In this document: piece after piece, positions 41,092 to 53,055 of the stretch
How positions within the stretch are numbered: position 1 is the first letter of the stretch
How the letters are laid out: each line of letters starts with the position of its first letter
Source of the DNA: Roridomyces roridus
Taxonomy: Eukaryota > Basidiomycota > Agaricomycetes > Agaricales > Mycenaceae
Direction of reading: 5' to 3'
Length of the DNA stretch: 64,000 nt
Assembly (NCBI GenBank): GCA_029378245.1
Contig: JARKIF010000044.1
Span: 186,001 to 250,000, forward strand
The notes under the pieces: generated by a model
Database searches by the model: none
What the model was told of the DNA's origin: nothing
The model's input: the letters and a program-made list of their open reading frames with translations, nothing else
Program-made: the position numbers and the translations under genes

Positions 41092-41810
41092 GGTAGAATG
41101 GGGAGTAGGAGACGAACACAGAGGTACTTTTATACTCTCCCAGAGGTGGACACACCACTGATTATCAATGCGTCATATTGGTTCAGAAGGAGACCTGGAT
41201 CGTCCCTGCACCACGTTGACGGCAACCCCCGCATAAATTTGTGTTGTGAAGAGCAACGAATGGTGCCGAATCAGGATTGCTCTGGCTATGGACTGCAGCT
41301 GGAGCATATGCAGCCAGCCAGCCAGACGTGTGTTTGTAGCTCGCAGTCAGAATGGAAGAGGTCGAGCGAGCAATGGAAGTTCGGCGGGTGGCTGCTACTG
41401 CTGCACCAGTGAATCTATTTTTAGCTATCGCCTTATCTTGTACCACCGCCGCCGAGGTTGGAATGTTGAGCACAGTGGGATGACAGACGGCGCTAGATGA
41501 GCACCGGTATTGTGGGAGATATCTCACAAGTCCGACATCTTGAGGCAGTCCAGCAAAAGCAACAGAAATGCATCGGAAATAGGGTCCAATGATTATCCAA
41601 GAACAGAGTTCGGGCACAGATGAACCAGGATGACGTGTGCGGGGAGTCGGAGACGATGGGAGAAAAACAAGTGGGCCGCGGGAGCAACGCGGGAGATTTA
41701 CATGACAACGGTGGCAGTGTGGGAAATCATTAGGACTCGGAGGTCATCGGCCCGCGGCCCGCTGGCCCGGCGCAATCACTCACAAGGTTTCTCTCACCAG
41801 AACCACCACC
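41092..41810. other. Intergenic promoter region
   Basis: A TATA-like ttttata lies near 41129 for the protease. The rest holds no supported gene, though it separates divergently transcribed genes. Confidence 0.5.
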
Positions 41811-43476
41811 ATGTCCTTGAAGGTCTCTGGAACGAAGATCGTCGATGAAGATGGGAAGGAAGTCATCCTCCGGGGAGCGGGTCTCGGGGGCTGGATGAAG
41901 TGCGATTTCACTGCGAGTCAATCGCACCCATTGACACCGCTCCCAGCATGGAAAACTTCATCACAGGCTATCCTGGGTGCGAGTTTCAAATCCGAGAGGC
42001 GCTAGCGGACGCCATTGGGCAGGAGAAATCCGATTTCTTCTTCGACAAGGTGTGTTGCACGACATTGTTGAATCCAAACTAAGTATATTTCGGCAGTTTC
42101 TCGAGTACTTTTTCATGGAGCCCGACGCCAAGTTCTTTCGCAGTCTGGGGCTCAACTGTATTCGTATTCCGTTCAACTATCATCATTTCGAAGGTGCATC
42201 CTTTTCGTCCTTCTTGTATCCCAATAACTTTATTCGACAGACGACATGAACCCCCGCGTGCTCAAGGAGTCTGGCTTCAAGCACCTCGACCGCGTCATCG
42301 AACTATGCGCCCAACACGAAATCTACACGATTCTTGATCTCCATACCGCTCCGGGCGGGCAAAACACCGGGTGGCATTCTGACCACGGCGGGCACCTCGC
42401 AAACTGTAAGCCATCTACCCCCTCCTCGTCCCTCTCGAAATCAAACCTCGCAAAGTCTGGGTCCACAAAGACTTCCAAGATCGTACCATCTGGCTCTGGG
42501 AGCAGCTCGCCGCGCACTACAAAGGGAACAAATGGATCGCAGGGTACAACCCCCTCAACGAACCCACCGACTCGGACCCAAAACACGCACGAGTCGTCGC
42601 ATTCTACCACCGGATCTACACCGCCATCCGCTCCATCGACCCTGACCATATCATCTTCTTTGACGGCAACACCTGGGCGCAGGACTTTACGCACTTTGGC
42701 GACGCCTACAAGGTTTGGGAGAACACGTCCTATTCGATCCACGATTATTCGCCTTTTGGGTTCCCTGCGGCGCATGAAAAGTACGTGGGGAACGCGGAGC
42801 AGCGAGAGAGGATGCAGAAGACGTATGAGAGAAAACGGGAGTGGATGGATGAAAGGGGACTCTGTGTGTGGAACGGCGAGTGGGGGCCCGTGTATGCGCG
42901 GAGGCAGTATGATGGGGAGAAGACGGATGAGGTTAACGAGGTCAGGTTGCACGTTTTGAAGGATCAGTTGGGCATGTATGGGAAAGATCGGTTGAGTTGG
43001 TCGATTTGGTTGTACAAGGATATCGGGTTCCAGGGTGCGTTGAATCGTCTCAGGTTCGTCTCGAAATTGAACTATGCACAGGCATGGTGTACGTTTCAAC
43101 TTCCACCCCGTACATGACCCTCCTCCGCTCCTTCCTCGCCAAGAAACAGCGTCTAGCCGTCGACTCGTGGGGTACCGACGACACCGCTGTCAAGCACATC
43201 TACGCGCCACTCATCGATCACATCCTCGAAGAAGTGCCGCCCGAGAACCGTGCGATTTATCCGCACCCAGAGTATCGTTTACCGGATCGCGTCGCGTTGC
43301 TGTCGAGGAATATACTCGTTAGCGAGTTCATGGTTAAAGAGTGGGCCGCGCATTTCAAGGGGATGGGGGAGGCGGAGTTGGACGAGATTGCGAAGAGTTT
43401 CAGGTTTGAGGGGTGTGAGAAGAGGGAGAGGTTGAATGAGATTTTGACGGAGAGTGCGAGGGAGTTTCAACAGTAA
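41811..43476 (+). CDS. Glycoside hydrolase family 5 (exo-glucanase-like)
   Basis: Exons 41811..41899, 41947..42049, 42097..42193, 42241..42405, 42456..43034 and 43082..43476 give 475 aa. A Gly-Leu-Gly-Gly-Trp-Met-Asn-Met-Glu start (restored by splicing) and Cys-Ile-Arg-Ile-Pro-Phe-Asn-Tyr are typical of GH5 (beta/alpha)8 barrels. The acid/base Glu lies in Asn-Glu-Pro-Thr and the nucleophile Glu in Asn-Gly-Glu-Trp-Gly-Pro. Family members hydrolyse beta-glucans or related glucosides by a retaining mechanism. No signal peptide, which suggests an intracellular enzyme; the substrate is not resolvable. Confidence 0.92.
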
Positions 43477-43685
43477 AGAAATTGTACGAGTTACGAGAGA
43501 TTCCCAGATTCAACCGCGGGAAAACAAACTTGAGATCGGATGCTGTATTCGCTAGCGCTCGTTTCTCATCCAACCAATTCAAAGCGACGCAACTAGTTGA
43601 TTTCGGCTTCAGTATTCCAGGTTACCATGCTGCAAGAATACAGGATTACAGATTATTATACACTTCCAACTCGTCATGGGTATCG

Positions 43686-44158
43686 TCATAGCTGACTCGG
43701 GTCGTCATGGATGCTAGCTTCTCCCTGCAGGATTTTCTCGCCGTGTTCTTTGAGCTCGGGCTACAAACGCGTAGTCAGATCTATGGACTTGGCCAACGCG
43801 GGTAGGGATTCACCTTTGCCAAGAGCTATAAAATTTATTAGGTGTGTCTCTCAGCTAGACATAGAAAGACTCACCGTTCCACGAGTTTTCTGGTGTTCAA
43901 ATTCGTCTTAGATTGTAACCGCCGTGTGTGAAGGATCTACTAACCTTTGCGACACCTAAGATACGGTCAGTCAATGCCTAAGATCTAAGAGCTAACAACT
44001 ATCTGCGCACCAATGACCCGATCTTTGAAGGGCACGACAGGAGGGTTCGCGGCGGCCGCCGGAGCAGCAGGCTGTTCGTGCAACAACGCGCCGTCTCTGG
44101 GCGGTGCAGGCTCTTGGGAGAGGGTGTTCGTGTTCGTGTTGTTGGCGGTGGAAGACAT
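43686..44158 (-). CDS. Hmp1/CsbD-like small protein with micro-exons
   Basis: Exons complement(43686..43760, 43814..43825, 43875..43889, 43945..43955, 44011..44158) give 86 aa. Three consecutive internal exons are only 11, 15 and 12 nt, and all five keep phase. The N-terminus is Asn/Thr-rich, then Ala/Pro-rich. The C-terminus Pro-Glu-Leu-Lys-Glu-His-Gly-Glu-Lys-Ile-Leu-Gln-Gly-Glu matches basidiomycete proteins annotated as mismatched-base-pair and cruciform-DNA recognition protein Hmp1, related to bacterial CsbD. Cruciform-DNA binding is inferred by name only. Too interrupted to appear as a long ORF. Confidence 0.75.
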
Positions 44159-44384
44159 GGTGGATGAGTGAGTGGTGAATGGCTTGGAGTACTTATAACG
44201 CCGTGCAGGGCTCCATTCTGTGACGTCAGCCTGTTGGATCCGCGGTCACATGATGACTAGTATGGCAATCTCGTAGTAGCCGGTATCAAACGCCATCAAG
44301 CAAGCATGGGAATCGAGTTCCGGCGGCCGTGATCATTCAAAAGGTGGCACGACAGGACGAGTTGCCTTCTTCCCCACCCACACC

Positions 44385-44900
44385 ATGTCCAGCCCCGGTC
44401 CAGAGCAAGCGTACCTCGACATCATCTCCTCCGGCGGCAAGACAACTGAAGAGGCCGCCACAGCCATCTTTGACCAACTCAAACCCGTCCCGCCCTCTTT
44501 CCTCATCGGCGAGTGGGTCGGCGCGGATTTCGACACGGGCCACCCCGCGACGCAGGCACTCGTGGCTTTGAAATGGGCGGGAAAGCTGTTCCGCAGTGAG
44601 GAGGACGTCGATCCGATTATCGTTTATGATGAGGAGGGCAAGCGGGTTTGGCTCGAGTCGTATGGGCATGCGAGGATTCGAGAGGTCAAATTCAGGGGAG
44701 TTGTGTCCGCTGCGATGGTAAGTTGGAATCATTCTCCCCACTGTGAGTATCTCAACCCAAAACAGGCATACGACGACAAACCCATTATCGACCACTTTCG
44801 CTATGTCAACGAGGACACCATGGCTTCTATGATGGACGGAAAAGGCGTCCCGGAGGGATATCATTTCCATCTCACGAGATACAAACCTGCCAAGATGTAA
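44385..44900 (+). CDS. GXWXG/DUF4334 domain protein, copy f
   Basis: Exons 44385..44717 and 44766..44900 give 155 aa. The 14 nt first exon of the other copies is replaced by continuous coding sequence (intron lost or never gained). The single intron is 48 nt and in frame, so retention would still give a 171 aa protein with 16 extra residues before the DUF4334 block. Gly-Glu-Trp-Val-Gly-Ala carries the GXWXG signature. The most divergent member and outside the repeat-rich block, perhaps the parental lineage. Its 3' end is 23 bp from that of the convergent carboxylesterase. Confidence 0.85.
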   Translation: MSSPGPEQAYLDIISSGGKTTEEAATAIFDQLKPVPPSFLIGEWVGADFDTGHPATQALVALKWAGKLFRSEEDVDPIIVYDEEGKRVWLESYGHARIREVKFRGVVSAAMVSWNHSPHCEYLNPKQAYDDKPIIDHFRYVNEDTMASMMDGKGVPEGYHFHLTRYKPAKM

Positions 44901-44923
44901 TTCTATGTAGTTGTTCCAAGAAA

Positions 44924-47178
44924 TCAATGCTGCCAGAGAGCGGGGTTCAAGTTGAAGAAATTCGCTTGTTCTGTGATGCGTAAATTAAAATGAGAATGAG
45001 CATGGAGTCGTGGGTGACTGACTAGCACGAAAGTTGTCCGGGATCATAGTCAAGTTGGCGCCGTCGAGCTGCATCACGGTCTGATTCGCCAGAGTCCATT
45101 GTGTCCAGCGGGGACCTGACCAAATTGAACAATTACTATTCAACGCAATAAATCGAGGGACGACCGCTTACGCGGAAAACCAAAACCATCGTTGGGCGTA
45201 AGGCTCGTCGCAAATGATATCCAGTAATCCATCATAACTAGACTCAGCAAGGTCGCAGATGCGGGTACCGTGCCGTCCAGTTTGCCAAAGAGGTATGAGA
45301 GTTCCAATCCGTGGCTGACTGAGTAGAATTTAGTGTGAAGTTAAGTATATCGTTTTGCGAGTAAACACACCACCAAGGGCAGGAGAGAACTTGGGATACA
45401 ACTGGGTAAACAGATACCCGTAAGTAGGAGCGGATGCGTTCGCGGCTGCTTGCATCCAGAAACGACGCTGAGAGAGGAAGCTCTGGTCGCCCACTGTACC
45501 GAATAGTTGAAGAGGAGGATCATGAACAGTGGTGTGTGTAGCTCACATATCGCCGCCTCACGTTTATACTGTGAACTGCGCCCGAAGGTCTCGTTTCCAG
45601 TGTTGAACGGCGATCCTATAAATGCGATCATCAGCCTTGATTGAAGTGCTAGTCGCGAAAATCTACCGATTGAAGGGATGTCTGGATACAGCTCCAAAAT
45701 AGCAGCGACGGAGCTGTTCAACGCCTCCGGCGATGCGGTGGGAGAAGCTCGAACAATGAGTTTAAGAGCGATTCCTTCCGTAGAGTTGACGGTCGGGTCC
45801 GCAAACAGTGTACCTTTCTCAGTCGAATAAGCAAGTCTCGAATGAAAGAAGAGAAAACGCACCCTCGTCCAAGTTCGTCCCGGAAATGAACGGCAACTTT
45901 GCAAACTGCCCATTCTGGAGCAAGACGGATGGTAAATCAGGAATAATGCCTCCGGGCCCATCGATGACCGGATTCCAAGGTAAGATCCCCGTGGGGTGCG
46001 ACGCGGCCATCGCAAGACCCTGCAAGATCTCCGTCGTATTAGCTTTTTGGAGACAGTCAAAGGTGGATCCGGATGTGGCGAGTGAGGCACAGGACGTGAC
46101 GCCCTTGACAAAGTTTTGCCAAACGACTTGACGATATTGAGGAGGAAGCAACGGAGTAGAGGCTTGTGAGCCTGATTCGAGTATCTGAATCAACTTGGTA
46201 AGTGATTCGAATGGAAGGTGATTGGATACACACAGCAGCCCTTGCCAACGAGGAGATCGGCGAGTTCAGGAACAAAAGCGAAGTCATGATGGCTCCTGCA
46301 CTTTGCCCAAACACAGTGACTTTATTCTTGTCCCCACCAAACGCCCCAATATTCAGTTGAACCCATTCCAGTGCCGCAAGTTGATCTTTCAAACCCAAGT
46401 TCAATGCACCGTTTTCTGCAGCTTCCTGACCCTGCGGGAAACCAAGTGGTCCCAATCGATAGTTGAAGCTGACGTATAACACAGGCGTGCCCTGGAACGA
46501 TACCTCGGTTCTTGGCGTTAGTCAGGATGAAAGCGACGCACGCGTAATACACTTTGCTGGACGATTGCACTCCCGTTGTAAATTGTCGACAGACCCCCTT
46601 GGAAAGCACCGCCGTACCTAGCTATGCGTTATTGATCTGCGCTCGAGGGCAAAAAAAGATACCCACGTCCAGAACATCTGACCTGCCTGAGGTATTTACG
46701 CCGGTTCTTGTGAAAAATACTCACAACAGGAAGATTTGCCCCAGCGCGAGTCCCTGCAGGACGTAACACGTTGATACCCAGGCAGTCCTCGGATGTTTGG
46801 TTCACCGGCAAACCCTGAGTTTGAGATTGGAAACGAGGCAGTATAGAAGCTTTGTTGAAGTACCAGTTGAAGGCACGCAAGCTTGAAACTACTGGCGTGA
46901 AACGTGCCCGAGTCGAGTGCAGGCTTGAGCACGGGAGGTTTCAGACGGAGATTTCCCAGAGGCGGTTCTGCGAACGGAATCCCTAGAGTAAAGAGTTTCA
47001 AGCATTGTCTGTTGTGGGTCAATGTAGTCGTACCTGCGAACAGATCCTGGCGGAACGTAGGGATGTCGAGCCCGACTACAGTTGCATCCCGCAGCTGAAC
47101 AGCCGGAAAATCGCCATGCCCGGTCCAGCAGAGCTGAGTTACCACAGATGCGAGTTTGAGTAGGAACAAGAGAGGCAT
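44924..47178 (-). CDS. Type-B carboxylesterase/lipase, secreted
   Basis: Thirteen exons, complement(44924..44970, 45029..45115, 45172..45318, 45371..45493, 45547..45615, 45667..45813, 45863..46193, 46234..46491, 46542..46617, 46667..46677, 46725..46814, 46864..46982, 47034..47178), give 549 aa. A hydrophobic N-terminus serves as signal peptide. The nucleophile Ser lies in Phe-Gly-Gln-Ser-Ala-Gly, the acid in Asn-Leu-Asp-Glu-Gly, and the base in Ser-His-Gly-Leu-Glu-Leu. The oxyanion block Tyr-Gly-Gly-Ala-Phe-Gln-Gly-Gly is restored by an 11 nt exon with a GTGGGT donor. Such alpha/beta hydrolases cleave carboxylic esters outside the cell; substrate unknown. Confidence 0.9.
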
Positions 47179-47385
47179 AATGGGAACACGATCTTGAGAA
47201 AAAAATTGAAACGGGAATTATGACGATTTCTGGAGGGACTAAGGGTTTTTCTCGCGACACGACCGGATGGCGCCAGATGATCAGCGTTCAGGACAAACTG
47301 GGAAGCATCACACAGCCACAGAAAGCCACCTGTCACCCTTTGCACATCCCGGCCCCCAACCACTGCCGTCGCATTCTGTCGCAAA

Positions 47386-48892
47386 ATGTCCGTGGCGGGA
47401 CATGCCCGATACGTTCACTACAACCCACCAAATGCACATGCCCACACCCAAATCCACCACCAGCCCACGACAGTCTCCCCCCAAGACACGCAGCATGTAC
47501 CCACTCTGAAGCCGACGCCCACAGTGACCCACCGTCCACAACCCACCGCGTCAACTTCTCAAGCGCCTCAACCCGTCGTGGCCAAGGGAGATTGGACCAA
47601 GGATCTCGTCCAGCTCGCAAAGACCGCCGAGCTCAAGTACGTGGCACCAGTGCAATTTTTATACATTCTTTCGGGCTGATTTTTTTTTTCTGTAGGAAGC
47701 ACGCATTGACGCTACAGCTGCACACGGCCCACATTCTCTCCGCGCACGCCTCTCTGGAACAGAAGAATCGCGCTGTGCAGGATATCCTCGAGCAGCGGAA
47801 CAAGTCAGTGAGGGTCCACTTACTTTTTTCGGCGCCGTTATGTCCGCCTCGCACGATGATCCTACCAGAAACAAGCATAGTTCACACTGAAACTACCGTG
47901 TTGATACTCTGCATCTGTCTTTCGCTCCTATCTGACCTCATTGCTCCTTTGCCTTTGTTCTCGACGCTGACTGCCCTGCAGACTCGAATCGGAGCGCAAT
48001 CGTCTCATCGACTGTCTGAGCCAGGTGTGTAGTTTTTCCACTTTTCTTTCGATGGAGAGCTCAAAGTTTGTGCAGGTGAACGAGGACCGGAATCAGGTGG
48101 GCATCCGTCCACATTTTCGCTCCTGTTGTCCCTTTCTCTACATACGTCCAATCCCAATCTGCACGACATTTCCCTGCCCGCACTCCTTCCCCTCCGCAGG
48201 CCCTCTCTTAGCACGCCTGTTCTTCCCTCTCCCCTCCCTCCACGCCTGCTTCTTCATCCAGGTCGTCCGCACATACACCTCGTCCCATTGTTCCATCCTT
48301 GCCTTCACTGCCCATCCTCTCTTCTAACATTCAATTCCAGGCCGACCTCCTCCTCTCCAGCCTCCAACGCGAATGCACCTCCCTTCAATCCAAGATCGCC
48401 ACCCTTTCCGCCGGGGAGTACGCCGTCGCCAAAGCGGACGTAGACAAGCTGCGTAGTGACCTCGGGCAGCTGCCATTACCGGGGCTGCAGCAGACGTTGG
48501 AGGGCAGGGGCGTTGGGTGGGTTTCCTTCTCCTCCCTCTCTCCCTAGCTTCACTGACCTGGCACTCTCAGATATCTTGATGAACGTCGCACCGCCGGTCC
48601 TAGTAACATGCACACGATACAACCACCGCCGGGTGCGACCACGGTAGAGAAGAAGCGGAAACGCTCAACCCCTAACGGTACGTTTTCGTCCTCTGCTCTT
48701 TGGTGTGGCTGTTTCCTTACTCTGGAGCTGGTAGGTGCGAACGGCGCTGAGACTGGTGTAGCAATCACACACGTGAACCCGGGTGGTACGATTATGGAAG
48801 GAGTTGTGGATGGGGAGGGTCCTGCGCAGGCCAAGCGCCCTCGAGGACGGCCGCGCGGGAGTCGGAATCGGGGTGGGGCGGCTGGAGGGTAG
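47386..48892 (+). CDS. Coiled-coil protein with C-terminal AT-hook
   Basis: Exons 47386..47636, 47696..47803, 47982..48024, 48076..48096, 48341..48516, 48571..48677 and 48735..48892 give 287 aa. A His/Pro/Thr-rich N-terminus (1-65) is followed by a long helical stretch (about 70-190) with heptad-like Leu spacing, then an unstructured part ending in Lys-Arg-Pro-Arg-Gly-Arg-Pro-Arg-Gly-Ser, an AT-hook-type minor-groove motif. This suggests a nuclear DNA-binding protein. No known family was recognised. Exon 4 is 21 nt. Confidence 0.75.
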
Positions 48893-49363
48893 GCAGAGAC
48901 TCGGGCGGACCTCTGGACATGATCTTGGATTTAACTTATTCGAGACTGGATGTACTGTGTACTGCGAGGGGCGGGGCGCGACGCGTACTGGATTCATGAG
49001 CGTCGGGTCGGTTTGGGGAAGACTACTAGTACATAAAAGAGATGTGTTGTTTGTAGCTGCTTGTATTTTACATCTTGGATTCTCGTCCGACTGTCATGGT
49101 ACTGAGGCGCCTTGCTCTAGTCTCAAGCCTGAATAGCTACTTTCCATTCACTTCGGCGTTTTCGGCTCCTCTACAAGGTCGGATCTCCGCGTGTTATATG
49201 AATCTGTCGGCGAGCCCGTCGGCAAAGCCGCGACTTTCCCCACTTCGATCTCTTTTTTTATTCTGCCTTTATTCAGTTCTCTAGCCGGAGTGCCTGTCAG
49301 CTGAAGCCCAGAAATGACTCGTCCTTATAAAGTGCGTCAGGGCCTGGAAAACCCCGCTTGGAA
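48893..49363. other. Intergenic, arrestin-like gene promoter
   Basis: No coding signal was seen. A ccttataaag at about 49322 lies about 40 nt before the next ATG. Confidence 0.5.
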
Positions 49364-50746
49364 ATGGAGCTGCAACCGCCATCGTACTCGCAAGACCCCG
49401 CAACAGACGAGACGCGCCTGGACTCTACGCCGCGCGCCGGTATGCCGCTGCCTCCTACTGGGACCTTTTCCAAGACCAATGGCTCGGCCACTGTCGTATT
49501 TCTCGACCAAGAATCCGGTGCAAGAGCTCCTTCGTATGGTAGGGAGGCGTGCATTCGAGGATTGCTCTTGCTTGACCGGGATGCGATTCGGAACAACATC
49601 ACCGACATTTCGGTCAAGGTAAGTAGAGTCAGTGTACAATTGGTTGAACGGCTGCTGACGGAGACCATTAGCTCCAAGGCCGTATTGAAGCTGTAGTCCA
49701 ATTTGGCGCTACTATAACCAAGGTTCTTAACCAGAATCACACTCTTTGGTCTTCCAGCGCCACACCGAGTTTGTCTTGTCCAGAGACGATCGAATTCGCC
49801 TGCCACCTGCCAGCGACGTTCGAGCACGAGGGCGTCGACCATCCTCTCCCCCCTTCGTATGTCGCAAGGTTCCCAGGATATCCCACCCTCTTCGCGCAAT
49901 GCGTGTATTCACTAACAATATCGATCACGAAGAGTAGGAGGTTGTTGTCCAAGACGAAGACGTGCGTTGAATGTTATCCATTTGACAGCTAACTGAAGCT
50001 TGCTCAGTATTTTCGTTCCGCTAAATTATAACCCGCAGACCAGTCCTCCTCAGGGTATATGCCCGATAACCTCGTTTTTCGCTGCACTGAAAGCAGTGCC
50101 GGAAGAATGGTTTCAATCTTCGTTCATTATGCAACCACGGGGGACGTCGCAGTATCCCATTTACTGCGAGGCCTTCTCCCCCTCGGTCAAAATCTTTTCC
50201 TTCTCCGACAGCATCCCGTTGCATATTCAACTAGCGGGCGAACTGGCGTCGCTACAGCAGCTTGTCGGCACTGAGTCCCCTGGCCAGGCGTCCGGATCCG
50301 CCCCCGCCTTGCGCGTCTATCTCATGCGCCGGGTGTCCGTCTCGCATCTCAACAGGACGACGCAGCGCACGCAGCGGATCGGCGAGGGTCGATTTTGGGC
50401 AGTTCCCCCGGATGTTGATGTTCAGGCTTCCGAACTTTCCGAGGAGTCTCATTTTTGCTTCCATGCACTCGACTGGGATGGCGAAGTGCGGTGTGCGCCT
50501 GGTGTTACCGTAGCTGGGTTCCACGCTCTTGGGCTTACGGTCAAGGTTGGTTGGCCTTTTTTTGAACGTCCAATCGAGCCATTTTCTTACGAGATGTAGG
50601 ATTTTATCACCATCGAGTTAGTGCCGCCACATGTAGGCAGCGGTGGCAAATCGTCTTCGTCCAAATCGTCTTCGCTCCTGGTCGCGCCAGTCCAACACAC
50701 CATTCCGATTCGTTTGGTGACCGAGGCGTTCGTCCCGCCAACGTGA
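49364..50746 (+). CDS. Arrestin-like protein 1
   Basis: Exons 49364..49618, 49672..49961, 50008..50545 and 50600..50746 give 409 aa. It has a Pro-Pro-Ser-Tyr start and beta-rich blocks (Gly-x-x-Leu-Leu-Leu-Asp-Arg, Val-Lys-Leu-Gln-Gly-Arg-Ile-Glu, Pro-Leu-Pro-Pro-Ser-Tyr) as in fungal arrestin-N-domain proteins. Such proteins act as adaptors in membrane-protein ubiquitination; inferred here. The paralogue at 51261 has the same layout, but here the intron before Phe-Ser-Pro-Ser-Val-Lys is absent. No membrane segment. Confidence 0.8.
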
Positions 50747-51260
50747 TTGTTCTCTAACGATCTTTGTGATGTTGCTGGAATTTTATTATTATTACGGTCA
50801 ATCCTGTTCGTCTTGCGATTGGGTGGCTGTCAAGCTTTTGAACTTGTTGCAACTTGCAATGGGTTGTCCCAGAGTAATGGGACTCGTTCTCCGCCGGCGG
50901 CGAGTTGGTTCGGGTATCGATCACAAGTTTCAAGTTCGGCGTTCTGTCGGCCGACACTTACTTGGAACCATTGAAGACAGTCCACAACCTTTCGCATGGA
51001 CACGGACCAGGACACCCGACTACAGCTCTCCATTCTCTCGAACCAAGCACGAAAACGAACAACCCAAAGTACTCTCATAACCACAACCAGGCTCTCGTTA
51101 TCCGAAGGACCGAATCACCGAAGTGCCGCACTAGTGAACGAGTCATTTCTTGGTCTTACTAAGTCGGCACGTTCTATGTATTGCGAATATATCTCCTACG
51201 ATGTCTACGGCGTTTCGAGATCTACTTAAATAGCCTCGCCGCCTCGCGTAACCCCTGAAA
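50747..51260. other. Intergenic between arrestin-like paralogues
   Basis: No supported gene. ORFs here overlap in several frames without family resemblance. Confidence 0.5.
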
Positions 51261-52728
51261 ATGGATCTTGACTCTGACTCGCCCGGCGCCCCGCTCTTCT
51301 GTCCCCCGTGCTACTCTCTCGACCCCGCGATCGACGAGACGCGTTTGAGCTTGTCCCCACTCACTGGGACACGACCCCTCCCCACTGGAATTTTCACCAA
51401 AGGCTGTAGCTCGGCCACCGTCATCCTGTACGACCAGGAACCTAACACGACGGTGCCTTGTTACGGGAGAGGATCCTATGTTCGGGGCTCGCTCCTTCTT
51501 GACCGAGACCTGAGCAATATATGCCAAGTCTCAGCCAAGGTGCGTGTTGGGTACATGCCATAATAAACGAAAGTTCAACACCTTGTTCAGCTGCAGGCCC
51601 GTATGGAAGTGACCACGTCCGAATCTGGGATAATGGTCACCAAATTTCTCAACGAGACTCTTTTGCTGTGGTCAGCCTCTGCCTCCAGTTCCACCTCATC
51701 GTGCCCAGCATCTCTATCCTTCACTTTCCGCCTTCCAACATCCGTTCAGCTGGGGGGCGTAGTGGGGCCTCTGCCCCCCTCTTATGGGGCGAAATTCAAT
51801 GGATACCCCGCCCTCTTCACCCAATGCGCGTATATTCTGACGATATCAATCACACGGAGCGGAAAGTTGTTGTCTAGAACCAAAACGTGCGTATTTCAAC
51901 CATGCATTCGTTGGTTGAAATTGAGCCGTGGTTGGTTAGAATTTCTATACCTCTGGAATACATTCCTCAGACGCGTCCGCCACGGGTTATGCTAAGCTCG
52001 AGGGGCTGTTTCTTTGCTTCACTTAGAGCAATGCCCGAAGAATGGGACCAAACTTCTTTCATCATGCGCGCCAGGTCCGACTCGCCACTAGCGCCAATAC
52101 AGTGTCAAGTAGGTATTTCTCTCTCTGAAAATATTCAAATTAATGGACAACAAGGTCTTCTCTCCCTCGGTCAAAGTCTTCAGCTTGGCCGATACTATTC
52201 CCCTCCACCTGCAGATGTGCGGTGATCTGGCCTCGTTGCGCGAGTTCATTCTGCCTTGTCGTGTGGGCGATTCTGCGCCTGAGGTGCGCGCGTATCTAAC
52301 CCGAATGACCTCTGTGGCCTACCGCGACCGTACAACCTGGCGCACGCAGCGTATCGGAGAGGGCCATTTTCGTGCTGTTCCTCCAGAAGTCAACTTTGAT
52401 GATCTCGAATGTGAATGCGACGAACATCCAAAGTTTGATTGCGAGCCGCAGGCGCAGGTATTGGATTGGCGAGGAGAGGTGCGATGCTCGCCAAGCGTCA
52501 CTGTTGGTGGCTTCCGTGCCCTCGCGGTTTCAGTCAAGGTTTGTCGTGGATCGCCCAATTTTTCGAGGCTTGCTGAGTTATATATTTGCTTCATAGGATT
52601 TCATTACCATCGAGGTCGTCCCGCCCCGAATAATGACGCAGGGAAAGGCCAAGGCGTCGCCACTGATGACGGTTCAACATGCCATTCCGATTCGCTTGAC
52701 GACAGATAGTTTCGTCGAGCCGGCCTGA
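51261..52728 (+). CDS. Arrestin-like protein 2
   Basis: Exons 51261..51539, 51591..51886, 51940..52108, 52155..52538 and 52597..52728 give 419 aa. Tandem paralogue of the gene at 49364, sharing the Pro-Leu-Pro-Pro-Ser-Tyr block, Phe-Ser-Pro-Ser-Val-Lys, Arg-Thr-Gln-Arg-Ile-Gly-Glu-Gly and the C-terminal Asp-Phe-Ile-Thr-Ile-Glu-Val-Val-Pro-Pro. It keeps an intron (52109-52154) missing from paralogue 1. Arrestin N-like fold inferred. Confidence 0.8.
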
Positions 52729-53055
52729 TGCGAGCGCACTTTTCTTGGAGCTCTACCTTCTCGGCGAGATACACCCTTCGGACGAGTACCCAACGAACAG
52801 CCGTAATTGTAGGCGCTTCTGCCCAAGAACGCCGGCTAACTCCGAAAGAACCGATGCTGAAAATTGGAAGTCTGCGCGGGTAATTCAACGATGCATATTC
52901 TTGTTACTACAGTAGATAAATAGGCTTTAATGTACAAACCACAAGATGAGCGCCAATTGTTCGTTCTTGTTCAGGTTTTTTCAACATGCATCGCAACAGC
53001 TCGTCGTGTCACTGTAATGCCGAACTGATTTGGTCTCTAGAGCGTATTTTTCGTC
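52729..53055. other. Short intergenic region
   Basis: Lies between convergent arrestin-like and transporter genes. Nothing recognised. Confidence 0.5.
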
